Notes: generated by a model from the sequence alone, not told the origin. DNA of 64,000 nucleotides from Phenylobacterium sp. LH3H17 (GCF_024298925.1 NZ_CP101283.1:3601001-3665000), one strand, 5' to 3'; counted from the stretch's first letter, positions 43,618-52,641 are shown. Numbers and translations: made by a program.

Positions 43618-43632
43618 AGTCCGGCTGCCGCC

Positions 43633-44310
43633 ATGCTAGATGGCGGGATGATCGATCCCTCCATCGAGGGCCGCCAGGCCTTTATCCTTCGAAACACCCG
43701 GCTGCAGCAGCCTCCGCACACGCCGGAGATCACCCTGCACCTGGCCGACGAAATCACCCCGATCTGGAAGATGACCGAGGAGGCCCTGGCCGAGATCGGC
43801 CTGCCGCCGCCGTTCTGGGCCTTCGCCTGGGCGGGCGGCCAGGCCCTGGCCCGCTACATCCTCGACAACCCCGAAGAGGTGGCGGGCAAGCGGGTGATCG
43901 ACTTCGCCTCGGGCTCCGGGATCGTCGCCATCGCCGCCATGCAGGCCGGGGCGTTCGAGGTGCTGGCCGCCGACATCGACGACTTCTGTGGCGCGGCCCT
44001 CGACCTCAACGCCAAGGCCAATGGGGTGGTCGTCGGCTATACCGGCCTCGACCTGCTGGACGCCCCCGCCCCGCAGACCGACGTCATCCTGGCCGGGGAC
44101 ATCTGCTACGAGAAGCCGCTGGCGGCCAAGGTGATGGACTGGCTGGCCGCCGCCCACGTACGCGGCGTGCGTGTGCTGATCGGCGATCCCGGGCGCAGCT
44201 ATTTCCCCAAGGTCGGGCTCGAGAAGCTGGCCGAATACCAGGTCGAGACCACCCGCGAACTGGAGGACTTCGAGATCAAGAAGACCGCTGTCTGGACTCT
44301 CCCGGCCTGA
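43633..44310 (+). CDS. ETF-beta-type (METTL20-like) lysine methyltransferase
   Basis: A 225-aa SAM methyltransferase. It opens with FILRNTRLQQPPHTPEITLHL and has PFWAFAWAGGQALARY, VIDFASGSGIVAIAAMQAG (motif I) and VILAGDICYEK, where D/E-x-x-Y is the catalytic region of the ETFB-KMT group. Bacterial members methylate lysines of ETF-beta, affecting electron transfer from acyl-CoA dehydrogenases. The ATG at 43633 or 43648 could be the start. It lies 15 nt downstream of the desaturase. Confidence 0.8.
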   Translation: MLDGGMIDPSIEGRQAFILRNTRLQQPPHTPEITLHLADEITPIWKMTEEALAEIGLPPPFWAFAWAGGQALARYILDNPEEVAGKRVIDFASGSGIVAIAAMQAGAFEVLAADIDDFCGAALDLNAKANGVVVGYTGLDLLDAPAPQTDVILAGDICYEKPLAAKVMDWLAAAHVRGVRVLIGDPGRSYFPKVGLEKLAEYQVETTRELEDFEIKKTAVWTLPA

Positions 44311-44322
44311 GCCGCTAGCCTG

Positions 44323-44337
44323 GAACAAATAAAGAAC
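44323..44337. promoter_or_regulatory. LexA-like box
   Basis: GAAC-aaataaa-GAAC equals GTTC-N7-GTTC on the other strand, the known alphaproteobacterial LexA consensus. It ends 18 nt before the start of the VOC gene, which would make that gene a candidate member of the SOS regulon. Confidence 0.6.
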
Positions 44338-44355
44338 ACATGTGCGGAGGCCGAA

Positions 44356-44697
44356 ATGCGCGAAGACGGCAAGATCGACTATGTGGAGATGCCGGGCGGG
44401 GACATCGTTTCCACCAAGGCCTTCTACAACAAGGCTTTCGGGTGGAGCTTCACCGACTATGGCCCCTCCTACGCGGCCTATAGCGAGGGCCTGGACGGCG
44501 GTTTCGACGCCGACGCGGCCTCTCAGCTCACCAAGCCCCTGGTGGTGCTGTTTGCCCACGACCTGGAAGCCATGGAGGCCAAGGTGATCGCCGCGGGCGG
44601 GGTGATCGTCAAACCGATCTTCAGCTTCCCCGGCGGGCGACGCTTCCACTTCCGCGATCCCAGCGGCAACGAACTGGCGGTCTTTACCGAGAATTAG
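44356..44697 (+). CDS. VOC (glyoxalase-like) superfamily protein
   Basis: A 113-aa protein with the beta-alpha-beta-beta-beta VOC fold, opening with IDYVEMPGGDIVSTKAFYNKAFGW and ending with FHFRDPSGNELAVFTEN. Both are typical of small glyoxalase/bleomycin-resistance-type members. Catalysis or ligand binding cannot be assigned. An exact LexA-type box lies just upstream, so it may be DNA-damage induced. The gene is a possible quencher or sequestering protein rather than an enzyme; that is inference. Confidence 0.85.
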   Translation: MREDGKIDYVEMPGGDIVSTKAFYNKAFGWSFTDYGPSYAAYSEGLDGGFDADAASQLTKPLVVLFAHDLEAMEAKVIAAGGVIVKPIFSFPGGRRFHFRDPSGNELAVFTEN

Positions 44698-44746
44698 TCG
44701 CCTTGGGGTTGAACTGACGTCGGGACTGCAGCTTTCGGGGGCGGCG

Positions 44747-46057
44747 ATGTTGAGAAGCGTGGGTGCGATTGGCGCGGCCTTGGTCTTGTGGTCGGCGCCG
44801 GCGCAAGCGCGGTCGGACCTGTCCGTACTGGCGGAGACCGCGCCGCCGACCGTGACGGCCGCGCCACTGCCCATGGGCGCCAAGCCGCGCAGCGTTTCGC
44901 TGGCCCGGGTCGGCGACACAATGAAGCACGGTCAGCCCTGGGCCCTGATCCTCTGGGGCCGCAATTGTCCCGTCGATAGCGAGGCGGTTTGGGACACCTC
45001 GCAGGACGGCTTCAAGAGAGATCCGGTGGTCGAACGCCTCTTCCGCGATGAGCTGACCGGATTGGGCTTCACCGTCGCCGGCGACCCCAACAACCTGTTC
45101 AGGGACGACGAGGACGACGGAGCCGAACTCCAGGTCGGGGCGCTGATCACCGACGTCTCGATCATGGCCTGCGGGGGTTTGACGGCGCGTGATCGCAAGC
45201 TGGAACTGGCCGATGTTCCGGCGCTCGGCGTCGCCCAGATGTCGATCGAGTGGCAGATCTACTCGCCGGTTGAATCAAAGGTGCTCGCCAAGGTCCCCAC
45301 GGTCGTGCGGGTCGACTACAAGGAACCGCGGACGCAAGTCGTCGATGCGATGCTGCAGGGGGTTTTCGCCGCCAATGTCCGCGCGCTGGCGGCGTCGGAC
45401 GATTTCCGGACCGCGGTCCTGAGTGCGGGGCCCTCGGCCTCGGCGCTGAGGAGTCCGATCGCGGCGCCGCCCATCGCCCTCCCGCTGGCGCCGCGTGGGA
45501 CGGCGCGGCCCATTTCGGAGGCCTCCGGATCGGTGGTCGCCCTGTTCACCGGCGACGGCATGGGCAGCGGCTTTCTGGTGTCGCGCGACGGCCATCTACT
45601 GACCAATCGCCATGTGGTGGGCGCCTCCAAATTCCTGAAGGTGAAGTGGTCCGACGGCGTCGAAACCGTCGGCGAGGTCATTCGCTCCGACGCGGGTCGC
45701 GACATCGCCCTGATCAAGACCGATCCTCGGGGCCGTCAGCCCTTCGATCTCCGGCGCAGCGGCGTGCAGACAGGAGAGACGGTGTTCGCCATCGGGACCC
45801 CGCTGGACTCGCGGCTGCAAGGCAGTCTGACCCAGGGCGTGGTGTCGGCCACCCGCACGCTCGGCGGCTACAACTTCATCCAGAGCGACGTTGTGGTGAA
45901 TCCCGGAAACAGCGGTGGGCCGTTGCTCGATCAGAGGGGCGCCGTGATCGGTGTGACGGTGGCCGGCATTGGGCAGAAGGACGCGCCGCGTGGGATCAAC
46001 TTCTTCATCCCCATCGGCGACGCCTTCGCCTTCCTATCCCTCAGCCCCTCATCCTAA
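44747..46057 (+). CDS. Periplasmic trypsin-like S1C serine protease with unique N-terminal domain
   Basis: A 436-aa secreted protein. A signal peptide (cleavage near APAQA-RS) is followed by a domain of about 200 residues (about 25-235) that I do not recognise and that holds two cysteines (in GRNCPVD and MACGGL). The C-terminal S1C trypsin-like domain (about 255-430) has the triad His289 (LTNRHVV), Asp319 (GRDIALIK) and Ser389 (NPGNSGGPLL), all present. There is no PDZ domain, unlike DegP/DegQ. It probably cleaves periplasmic proteins. The stop overlaps the convergent kinase gene in CTAA. Confidence 0.87.
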   Translation: MLRSVGAIGAALVLWSAPAQARSDLSVLAETAPPTVTAAPLPMGAKPRSVSLARVGDTMKHGQPWALILWGRNCPVDSEAVWDTSQDGFKRDPVVERLFRDELTGLGFTVAGDPNNLFRDDEDDGAELQVGALITDVSIMACGGLTARDRKLELADVPALGVAQMSIEWQIYSPVESKVLAKVPTVVRVDYKEPRTQVVDAMLQGVFAANVRALAASDDFRTAVLSAGPSASALRSPIAAPPIALPLAPRGTARPISEASGSVVALFTGDGMGSGFLVSRDGHLLTNRHVVGASKFLKVKWSDGVETVGEVIRSDAGRDIALIKTDPRGRQPFDLRRSGVQTGETVFAIGTPLDSRLQGSLTQGVVSATRTLGGYNFIQSDVVVNPGNSGGPLLDQRGAVIGVTVAGIGQKDAPRGINFFIPIGDAFAFLSLSPSS

Positions 46058-46992
46058 GGGAGCGGCCCGACGAACGCCCAGGCGTCGGCGACGGCCAGCA
46101 TCTCGCGGCCCTCGGGTTGATAGGCGAGCTTGGTGGCGAGCAGGCCGGTGGAGAGCCGCTCCATCACGCCCCACTCCCAGATGGCGCCAGCCTCGACTCC
46201 GGTGAGGGCGCTCAGCCGCGCGCAGCGGACGAGGCCGAGCTCCAAAGGATCGCCAGCCAACAGCTCGGCGCTCCACTCGCGCATGGGGACGGCCAGATCG
46301 CAGGCCGGTTCGGCCGCCAGGCCGTCGGGGTCGACGAACTTGAAGAGCTCGGTTCCCGGGACCCGCAGGGTGTTGTGGTCGTGGGCGTCGCCGTGGACCA
46401 GGACGCAGGCGTCCGGATCGAAGGCGGCGGCCCGGCGCTCGGCATAGGCCAGGCCCTGGGCGACCGCCCGCTCGGAACACGGCCGGTCCAGCGCCTCCCA
46501 GGTCTCGCCGATGAAGTCGCCCAGCCAGCGCGCCTTCTCAGCCCCGGTCATCAGGTCCAGGCCTTGCGGCGACGTCGTCCAGGCGGCCTGGAGGGTGCGG
46601 CAGATGGCGGCCATCCGATCCTCGACCGACAGGTCGAGACTGCTGAGCGAAGGCCCCAGGCGCTCCTGCAGCATGGCCGCCCGCGCCGCGTCGTGGCGCA
46701 GCAGCCGCACATAGCCGCGGCCTTCGGCCCGGACGAGGGTGGCGATCTCACCGGTGACGTCCTCGCCCGGCATGCCCAGCTTGAGGACCGCGGGCTCGCC
46801 CTCGCGAGTCGTCGCCTGCGCGACATAGCTGCCGGTGCCGCCGTGCAGCGTCGAGCCAACGGCCAGGCCCCAGTCGCGTTCAAGCCCAGCGACTAGGTCG
46901 CCCAGGCCGTTCAGCCAGGCGACGCCCGCCTCGCCCGCAGCCTCGGCGCGCAGCCGCACCGGCCCCGGAACCTCGATCGCCCTGTCGGCCAT
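46054..46992 (-). CDS. Aminoglycoside/hydroxyurea-type phosphotransferase family protein
   Basis: A 312-aa kinase-fold protein of the streptomycin 6-kinase/hydroxyurea kinase family. It shows VLVHGDAHDHNTLR, the catalytic loop with Asp, and KFVDPDGLAAEPACDLAVPMRE, the metal-binding DxD region. Members phosphorylate aminoglycosides or hydroxyurea, but chromosomal copies often have unknown targets, so resistance should not be assumed. The ATG at 46992 is preferred over GTG at 47007. Confidence 0.85.
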   Translation of the reverse strand: MADRAIEVPGPVRLRAEAAGEAGVAWLNGLGDLVAGLERDWGLAVGSTLHGGTGSYVAQATTREGEPAVLKLGMPGEDVTGEIATLVRAEGRGYVRLLRHDAARAAMLQERLGPSLSSLDLSVEDRMAAICRTLQAAWTTSPQGLDLMTGAEKARWLGDFIGETWEALDRPCSERAVAQGLAYAERRAAAFDPDACVLVHGDAHDHNTLRVPGTELFKFVDPDGLAAEPACDLAVPMREWSAELLAGDPLELGLVRCARLSALTGVEAGAIWEWGVMERLSTGLLATKLAYQPEGREMLAVADAWAFVGPLP

Positions 46993-47092
46993 GGGCGAAG
47001 TCTGCACAGGCGAGGCGCCCGCGTCGAGCCCGTCGCCGAACCGTCACGGGGCTCGGCTATCGTCCGCGGCCGGATGAACGGGTGATGTGGGG

Positions 47093-47599
47093 ATGACGGG
47101 CAAGAGCTGCGGCGAGTGCGGGATGTGCTGCAAGCTGCTGGCCATCCGGGAGCTGGAAAAGTCCGCCGGCGCCTGGTGCGGCCATTTCAGGCGCGGAACG
47201 GGCTGCGGCATCTATGCCGACCGACCGCCCGCGTGCCGTGGCTTCATGTGCCTGTGGCTGGACTCCGAGAAGCTGGACGACGCCTGGCGCCCGGACCGGG
47301 CCAAGTTCCTGATGTACACCGAGAAGGACGGCAAGCGGCTCAACGTCATCGTAGATCCGGCCCAGCCCGCGGCCTGGAAGCGCGAGCCCTATTATCGCCG
47401 GATCAAGGCCATGTCGCAGCGCGCCCTGGAGGGCTACGAGCTGGTGGTCTGCATCGACCAACGGCGCATCGTAGTCTTCCCGCACGAGGATGTGGACCTG
47501 GGCGTGGTCGATCCCGAGCACAAGCTGGTCAGCGGCTATGCGGAGCGCGACGGCCAGATGGTCCCCTACGCCATGATCCTCAGCGACCTGCCGGCCTAG
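47093..47599 (+). CDS. YkgJ-type cysteine-cluster protein
   Basis: A 168-aa protein of the UPF0153/YkgJ family. Its seven or more N-terminal cysteines (CGECGMCCKL, CGHF, GCGIYADRPPACRGFMC) are spaced like a zinc or iron-sulfur binding module. Function unknown. The ATG at 47093 or GTG at 47087 may be the start. Its stop shares CTAG with the convergent 87-aa gene. It lies about 100 nt from the divergent kinase gene. Confidence 0.88.
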   Translation: MTGKSCGECGMCCKLLAIRELEKSAGAWCGHFRRGTGCGIYADRPPACRGFMCLWLDSEKLDDAWRPDRAKFLMYTEKDGKRLNVIVDPAQPAAWKREPYYRRIKAMSQRALEGYELVVCIDQRRIVVFPHEDVDLGVVDPEHKLVSGYAERDGQMVPYAMILSDLPA

Positions 47600-47859
47600 G
47601 CAACGAGGTTTGAGGCGTCGGCGTAGCAGGTGGAGGCCAGCACCAATCCCGCACGCTGATCGGCCTCGCCCGCCTTGGGCAGGGTCGCGGAGTAGCAGGC
47701 CTCGAAGGAGCCGCTCAGCTCGGTGAAGGCGCCCTCCACGCCCTGTTCCAGCAGCCAGGTCTCCGCCGCCAGCTCATCGGCCTGCGGCGGGGGCGGCCTG
47801 CCGATGGCGAGGCAGGCGATCAGCCCGGCCGAAGCCGCCAAGATGTCTATCTTCCGCAT
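47596..47859 (-). CDS. Small exported protein, 87 aa, unknown
   Basis: The product MRKIDILAASAGLIACLAIG... has a signal sequence or membrane anchor (about 5-20) and a short mature part with two cysteines (FEACYSA and STCYADA). AGGGGA six bases before the ATG at 47859 makes translation credible. I do not recognise a family. It converges with the YkgJ gene, stops overlapping in CTAG. Confidence 0.6.
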   Translation of the reverse strand: MRKIDILAASAGLIACLAIGRPPPPQADELAAETWLLEQGVEGAFTELSGSFEACYSATLPKAGEADQRAGLVLASTCYADASNLVA

Positions 47860-48023
47860 ATCTATCCCCTGCTCAGATCATATGGAGACGGACGGGTTCC
47901 GGCAAGGTAGGGACGATGTCCCGACACGTCTGATCCATGGACGAAGTCTGCGAACTTCAGGGATGCCAGGGGCAAGGACGCCCCTATAGTGGCCGTCATA
48001 GAGCATTTGTCTTCGGAGCCTCC

Positions 48024-49787
48024 ATGCGCCGCCGCACCTTCCTCGCCGCCCTCCCCGCAGTCGCCGTCGCCGGCCCGGCCCTGGCGCAAAGCCGCGGCGA
48101 GAACCCCAACCGCGACCGGCCTGACGTGCACGGCGGCGACCGGGTGGACGGCGCGACCTTCGCCTCGCGCAGCGCCGCCTGGGGCCTGCACGGGGCGGCG
48201 GCCACCGCCCATCCCCTGGCCAGCCTCGCGGCGATCGAGATCCTCAAGGCCGGCGGCTCGGCGGTCGACGCGGCCATCGCCGCCAACGCGGTGCTGGGAC
48301 TATGCGAGCCCATCGCCTGCGGGATAGGCGGCGACTGCTTCGTCATGCTGTGGGACCCCAAGACCCGCAAGGTGGAGGGCCTGAACGGCTCGGGCCGCAG
48401 CCCCAAGGGGTTGTCGCTGGAGACCGTGCGCGCCCGCTCGAAGAAAGGTCTGATCCCCTCCCATGGCGCGATCTCGGTCAGCGTGCCGGGCGCGGTGGAC
48501 GCCTGGTGGACCCTGCACCAGCGCTACGGAAAGTTGGCCTGGAAGGACCTGTTCGCTCCGGCCATCGGCCACGCCGAGGAAGGGCATGCGGTCACCCAGA
48601 ACGTCGCCTTCTACCTCGACCGCTCCCTGACCAGTTTCACCCGGCCGGCCTCGGGCATCGAGGAGGTGGAGAACTTCAAGAAGACCTGGGCGCCGTCCGG
48701 CAAGACCCCGCGCGAGGGCGAGCTGTTCCGCAATCCGGACCTGGCGCGCACCTACCGCCGGATCGCCGCCGAGGGCCGCGAGGGCTTCTATGGCGGGGAG
48801 ACGGCGGCGACCATCGAGGCCTATTTCAAGCGCATCGGCGGCTGGATGACCAAGGCCGACCTGGCGGCCCACCACGCCCGCTGGGACCCGCCCCACAGCA
48901 TCAACTATCGAGGGGTCGACGTCTGGGGCCTGTCCCCCAACAGCCAGGGCCTGGCCACGCTGCAGCTGCTGAACATCCTCGAGACCTTCGATGTGAAGGC
49001 CATGGGGTTCCAGTCGGCGGCGTCCATCCACCACGCGGTGGAGGCCAAGCGCCTGGCCTTCGAGGACCGGGCGCGGTTCTACGCCGACCCCGACTTCCAC
49101 AAGGCTCGGACGGAGTGGCTGCTGTCGAAGGACTACGCCCGCGAGCGCGCCAGGCTGATCCGCCCCGACGCCATCCTGAGCCCCGTTCATCCGGGCCAGG
49201 CGCCCAGCCACGGCGACACCACCTATTTCACCACCGCCGACAAGGATGGGATGATGGTCTCGATCATCCAGTCGAACTATCGCGGGATGGGCTCGGGCCT
49301 GGCTCCGGACGGCCTGGGCTTCATGTTCCAGGACCGGGGCGAGCTGTTCGCGCTCACCGACGGCCACCCCAATATCTATGCGCCCGGCAAGCGGCCCTTC
49401 CAGACCATCATCCCGGGCTTCGCCACCAAGGACGGCAGGCCCTGGCTCTCCTTCGGGGTCATGGGCGGGGACATGCAGCCCCAGGGCCAGGCGCAGATCA
49501 TTTCCAACATGGTCGACTTCGGCCTGAGCCTCCAGGAGGCCGGCGACAGCCCCCGCTGGCACCATGGGGGTTCCACCGAGCCTACAGGGGAGGCCCAGCA
49601 GGGCGTCGGCGTGCTCAACCTGGAGACCGGCGTGCCGGCGGCGACGCGGGAGGCTCTGGCCAAGATCGGATGGAAACTGGCGCCCGACCGGGGCGGCTAT
49701 GGCGGCTACCAAGCCATCGAGCGCTGGCCGGGCCGCTACGCCGCGGCCACCGAGATGCGCAAGGACGGCGTGGCCCTGGCCTACTAG
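48024..49787 (+). CDS. ggt: Gamma-glutamyltransferase, Tat-exported
   Basis: A 587-aa Ntn-hydrolase. The N-terminus MRRRTFLAALPAVAVAG is a twin-arginine-type leader ending in GPALA. AAIAANAVLGLCEPIACGIGGD and GRSPKGLSLE match the family. The autocatalytic cleavage site is SHGDTTYFTTADKDG, with Thr399 as the nucleophile. The product hydrolyses glutathione or transfers its glutamyl group in the periplasm. The open frame starts earlier at 47937, but the ATG at 48024 has GGAG six bases upstream and begins the signal. The GGT lid-loop state is unclear. Followed by the MmcQ/YjbR gene 12 nt later. Confidence 0.93.
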   Translation: MRRRTFLAALPAVAVAGPALAQSRGENPNRDRPDVHGGDRVDGATFASRSAAWGLHGAAATAHPLASLAAIEILKAGGSAVDAAIAANAVLGLCEPIACGIGGDCFVMLWDPKTRKVEGLNGSGRSPKGLSLETVRARSKKGLIPSHGAISVSVPGAVDAWWTLHQRYGKLAWKDLFAPAIGHAEEGHAVTQNVAFYLDRSLTSFTRPASGIEEVENFKKTWAPSGKTPREGELFRNPDLARTYRRIAAEGREGFYGGETAATIEAYFKRIGGWMTKADLAAHHARWDPPHSINYRGVDVWGLSPNSQGLATLQLLNILETFDVKAMGFQSAASIHHAVEAKRLAFEDRARFYADPDFHKARTEWLLSKDYARERARLIRPDAILSPVHPGQAPSHGDTTYFTTADKDGMMVSIIQSNYRGMGSGLAPDGLGFMFQDRGELFALTDGHPNIYAPGKRPFQTIIPGFATKDGRPWLSFGVMGGDMQPQGQAQIISNMVDFGLSLQEAGDSPRWHHGGSTEPTGEAQQGVGVLNLETGVPAATREALAKIGWKLAPDRGGYGGYQAIERWPGRYAAATEMRKDGVALAY

Positions 49788-49799
49788 AGGAGACCACCG

Positions 49800-50144
49800 A
49801 TGACCCCAGACGAGGTGCGCGAGATCGCCCTGTCCTTCCCCGGCGCCGAGGAGGGTTCCTCCTATGGCCAGCCCTCGTTCAAGGTCTATGGCAAGTTCTT
49901 CACGCGGCTGCGGCGGGAGGACCAGAGCGTGGTCCTGCTGGACGTCAGCCACGACGAGCGCGAGATGCTGATGGAGGCCGAGCCCGCCACCTTCCACATC
50001 ACCCCGCACTACAAGGACTATCCCAGCGTGCTGGCGCGCATCGAGAGCCTGCATCCGGGATCGTTCCGCAACTTCCTCGATCGCCGCTGGCGCAAGCTGG
50101 CGCCGAAGAAGGCCGTGAAGGAATTCGACGCGGCGCGGTCCTGA
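49800..50144 (+). CDS. MmcQ/YjbR family protein
   Basis: A 114-aa protein of the MmcQ/YjbR family, a small alpha/beta DNA-binding-like fold. It shows REIALSFPGAEEGSSYGQPSFKVYGKFF, HITPHYKDYPSVLARIESL and the basic tail RRWRKLAPKKAVKEF. Function is unknown; such proteins are often cytoplasmic stress or DNA-associated factors. It starts 12 nt after ggt (ribosome site GAGGAG overlaps the ggt stop) and is followed by repeat C. Confidence 0.9.
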   Translation: MTPDEVREIALSFPGAEEGSSYGQPSFKVYGKFFTRLRREDQSVVLLDVSHDEREMLMEAEPATFHITPHYKDYPSVLARIESLHPGSFRNFLDRRWRKLAPKKAVKEFDAARS

Positions 50145-50151
50145 GGTTCCC

Positions 50152-50296
50152 AGATGCTCCCCCCCTGGGGGTGCTGTCGGCGAAGCCGACTGAGGGGGAC
50201 CTTGACTCACTTCGGGGGCTGCCACCCCCTCCGTCTCGTCGCGAAGTGGCGACGATCCACCTCCCCCAGATCGCGCTGCGCGCTGGGGGAGGATCT
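50152..50296. repeat. Palindromic intergenic repeat, copy C
   Basis: Same orientation as copy B: the Y module complement (50152-50208) is followed by the X module complement (50224-50296). It fills the 157-nt gap between the convergent MmcQ and Phd-like stops. Differences from copy B include point changes in stems and the spacer. Confidence 0.85.
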
Positions 50297-50301
50297 CGCC
50301 C

Positions 50302-50526
50302 CTAGAAATCGTCTTCCATGGCCGCGCGGAAGTTCTCGAACACTTCGGCGGCGCGCTCGCGGGTGGGTTCTTCCGGATCGGCGGGGGTCTCAGCGACCGG
50401 GGCGCCGCCGGTGAGCCGGCCGGCCACCCCACCGTTCTGGACCAGCAGCAGTTCCTCGCCCTCCTCGACGCTGGTGAGGAGCTGGGCGAGCTTGGGCGGC
50501 AGGTCGTCGAGGTCGATACGTTTCAT
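50302..50526 (-). CDS. Small Phd/YefM-like antitoxin-like protein, 74 aa
   Basis: The product MKRIDLDDLPPKLAQLLTSVEE... with GEELLLVQNGGVAGRL resembles the N-terminal half of Phd/YefM antitoxins (the EELLLVQNG strand). No toxin gene is adjacent: repeat C lies downstream and the divergent ubiD-type gene upstream. The last 30 residues are acidic (PADPEEPTRERAAEVFENF). It may be an orphan antitoxin or a small regulator. AAAGGG lies just upstream of the ATG at 50526. Confidence 0.65.
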   Translation of the reverse strand: MKRIDLDDLPPKLAQLLTSVEEGEELLLVQNGGVAGRLTGGAPVAETPADPEEPTRERAAEVFENFRAAMEDDF

Positions 50527-50607
50527 GGCCCTTTGATTTTAGGGGACACCCAGGCGTGACACCAGCCCGCCCGCGCCCTAGCTTCCGGCGCGAGTTCAGG
50601 AGACGAC

Positions 50608-52116
50608 ATGGCCTATCGGTCCTTGCGGGAGTTCATCGCCAAGCTGGAAGCCGCCGGCGAGCTGGTGCGGGTAAAGGAGCCCGTCTCTTCCGTGCTCGAA
50701 ATGACCGAGATCCATCGCCGCCTGCTGGCCAAGGGCGGCCCGGCGGTGATCTTCGAGAACGTCATCCGCGCCGACGGCGAACGCTCGTCCATGCCCTGCC
50801 TGATCAACCTGTTCGGGACGGTGAAGCGCGTGGCCATGGGTGTCACCCTGGACGGCCGCGAACGGACAACCGCCGCCGACCTGCGCGAGGTCGGCGAGCT
50901 GCTGGCCTTCCTGCGCGCGCCCGAGCCGCCTCGCGGCCTGAAAGACGCCTGGGACATGCTGCCGCTGGCCAAGACCGTGATGTCCATGCGGCCGGCGACG
51001 GTGAAGAAGGCGCCGGTGCAGGAGGTGGTCTGGACGGGCGACCAGATCGACCTCTCCAAGCTGCCGATCCAGACCTGCTGGCCGGGCGAACCCGCCCCGC
51101 TGATCACCTGGCCGCTGGTGGTGACCAAGGGGCCGTCGGACGAGCGCGAGGACGACTACAACCTCGGCATCTACCGCATGCAGGTGATCGGCAAGGACAG
51201 GACGATCATGCGCTGGCTGGCCCATCGAGGCGGCGCCCAGCACCACCGCCGCTGGAAGGCGGCCGGCAAGCCCGACGCCCTGCCCGCCTGCGCGGTGATC
51301 GGCGCCGATCCGGGGACCATCCTGGCCGCCGTGACTCCGGTGCCGGAGACCCTGTCGGAGTATCAGTTCGCCGGCCTGATGCGCGGGGCCAAGGTCGATC
51401 TGGTCGCCGCCAAGACCGTGCCCCTGATGGTCCCGGCCCAGGCCGAGATCGTCATCGAGGGCCACGTCATGCTGGACGAATATGCCGACGAGGGCCCCTA
51501 CGGCGACCACACGGGCTACTACAATTCGGTCGAACAGTTCCCGGTGTTCAAGGTCAGCGCCATCACCATGCGCAAGGACCCGATCTACCTCACCACCTTC
51601 ACCGGCCGGCCGCCGGACGAGCCCAGCGTCCTGGGCGAGGCGTTGAACGAGGTCTTCATCCCCCTGCTGCGCCAGCAGTTCCCGGAGATCGTCGACTTCT
51701 GGCTGCCGCCCGAGGGCTGTTCCTACCGCATCGCCGTGGTCTCCATGAAGAAGGCCTATCCGGGCCACGCCAAGCGCGTGATGATGGGCGTCTGGAGCTA
51801 CCTGCGGCAGTTCATGTACACCAAGTGGGTGATCGTCGTGGATGACGACATCAACGCCCGCGACTGGAAGGACGTCATGTGGGCGCTCTCCACCCGCATG
51901 GATCCGGCCCGCGACATCACGGTCGTGGAAGGCACCCCCATCGACTACCTCGACTTCGCCTCGCCCGAGAGCGGGCTGGGCTCGAAGATCGGCCTGGACG
52001 CCACCAACAAGTGGCCGCCCGAGACCAAGCGCGAGTGGGGCGAGAAGCTCGGCATGGACGAGGCCACCGTCGCGGCGGTGACCGCCAAGTGGGCGCGGCT
52101 GGGCCTGCCCGACTAA
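50608..52116 (+). CDS. UbiD family decarboxylase
   Basis: A 502-aa prenylated-FMN-dependent (de)carboxylase. It begins with [20 protein letters not shown] and has [24 protein letters not shown] and [20 protein letters not shown], the latter forming the cofactor site. [12 protein letters not shown] supplies the active-site acidic residues, and [23 protein letters not shown] closes the fold. In ubiquinone synthesis UbiD removes the carboxyl from 3-polyprenyl-4-hydroxybenzoate, and here ubiA is 11 kb away. Specificity for ubiquinone or another aromatic acid cannot be decided from sequence. A UbiX is not in this window. AGGAGA before the ATG at 50608 fixes the start. Confidence 0.93.
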   Translation: MAYRSLREFIAKLEAAGELVRVKEPVSSVLEMTEIHRRLLAKGGPAVIFENVIRADGERSSMPCLINLFGTVKRVAMGVTLDGRERTTAADLREVGELLAFLRAPEPPRGLKDAWDMLPLAKTVMSMRPATVKKAPVQEVVWTGDQIDLSKLPIQTCWPGEPAPLITWPLVVTKGPSDEREDDYNLGIYRMQVIGKDRTIMRWLAHRGGAQHHRRWKAAGKPDALPACAVIGADPGTILAAVTPVPETLSEYQFAGLMRGAKVDLVAAKTVPLMVPAQAEIVIEGHVMLDEYADEGPYGDHTGYYNSVEQFPVFKVSAITMRKDPIYLTTFTGRPPDEPSVLGEALNEVFIPLLRQQFPEIVDFWLPPEGCSYRIAVVSMKKAYPGHAKRVMMGVWSYLRQFMYTKWVIVVDDDINARDWKDVMWALSTRMDPARDITVVEGTPIDYLDFASPESGLGSKIGLDATNKWPPETKREWGEKLGMDEATVAAVTAKWARLGLPD

Positions 52117-52200
52117 GGTCGACTACCCGACCTCTTGCCCTGGGCGGCGTTACGCGCACAACTGCGCGCCATCGCGTGGGGCGATAGAGGAACATCACAC

Positions 52201-52602
52201 ATGGACGCCGTCTCTTCGGGCCATGCGGCAGCGCTGTGGACCGGGCTGCATCTCATCCTGCTGCTGGTGCTCTCGCTGCTGGTCGTGCGCCAGCGCCAGC
52301 GTCATAAGGTCGCCCTGGGTGACGAAGGCGTGCCGGAGCTGGCCCAGGCCATACGCGCCTTCGGCAACGCCACGGAATACATCCCCCCGGCCCTGATCGG
52401 GATTGCGGTCCTGGCCGTCGTCGACGCCGCCCCCCTGGCCATTCACGTGACCGGCTTCGTGCTGTTCGTGGGACGGGTGCTGCACGGGTTTGGCCTGTCG
52501 CGCAGCGGGGGCGCCTCATTCGCCCGGACCATCGGCATGACCATGACCTGGCTGGCCTACGTGTTCGCCAGCGTCGCCCTGCTCTTCAACGCGATCGTCT
52601 AG
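52201..52602 (+). CDS. MAPEG family membrane protein
   Basis: A 133-aa protein with four predicted transmembrane helices, matching the MAPEG superfamily (membrane-associated proteins in eicosanoid and glutathione metabolism). RQRQRHKVALGD, AIRAFGNATEYIPPALI and FVGRVLHGFGLSR are the family's Arg-rich, Asn-Glu and Tyr/Arg segments. Bacterial members are glutathione transferase-like. The ATG at 52201 has GAGGA at a normal distance; the upstream opening (52135) is unsupported. Confidence 0.88.
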   Translation: MDAVSSGHAAALWTGLHLILLLVLSLLVVRQRQRHKVALGDEGVPELAQAIRAFGNATEYIPPALIGIAVLAVVDAAPLAIHVTGFVLFVGRVLHGFGLSRSGGASFARTIGMTMTWLAYVFASVALLFNAIV

Positions 52603-52641
52603 AGCCCGCTTCAGCTTGCCGAAGGCGGCGCATCCCGCCAT

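Noticed and set aside
46054..46992. Antibiotic-resistance gene call for the phosphotransferase
   Set aside because: Family membership alone does not show resistance, and there is no mobile context. Kept as a kinase family protein.
48300..50432. Long minus-strand open frame opposite ggt
   Set aside because: Translation is repetitive and has no recognisable domain; the plus strand encodes a complete gamma-glutamyltransferase.
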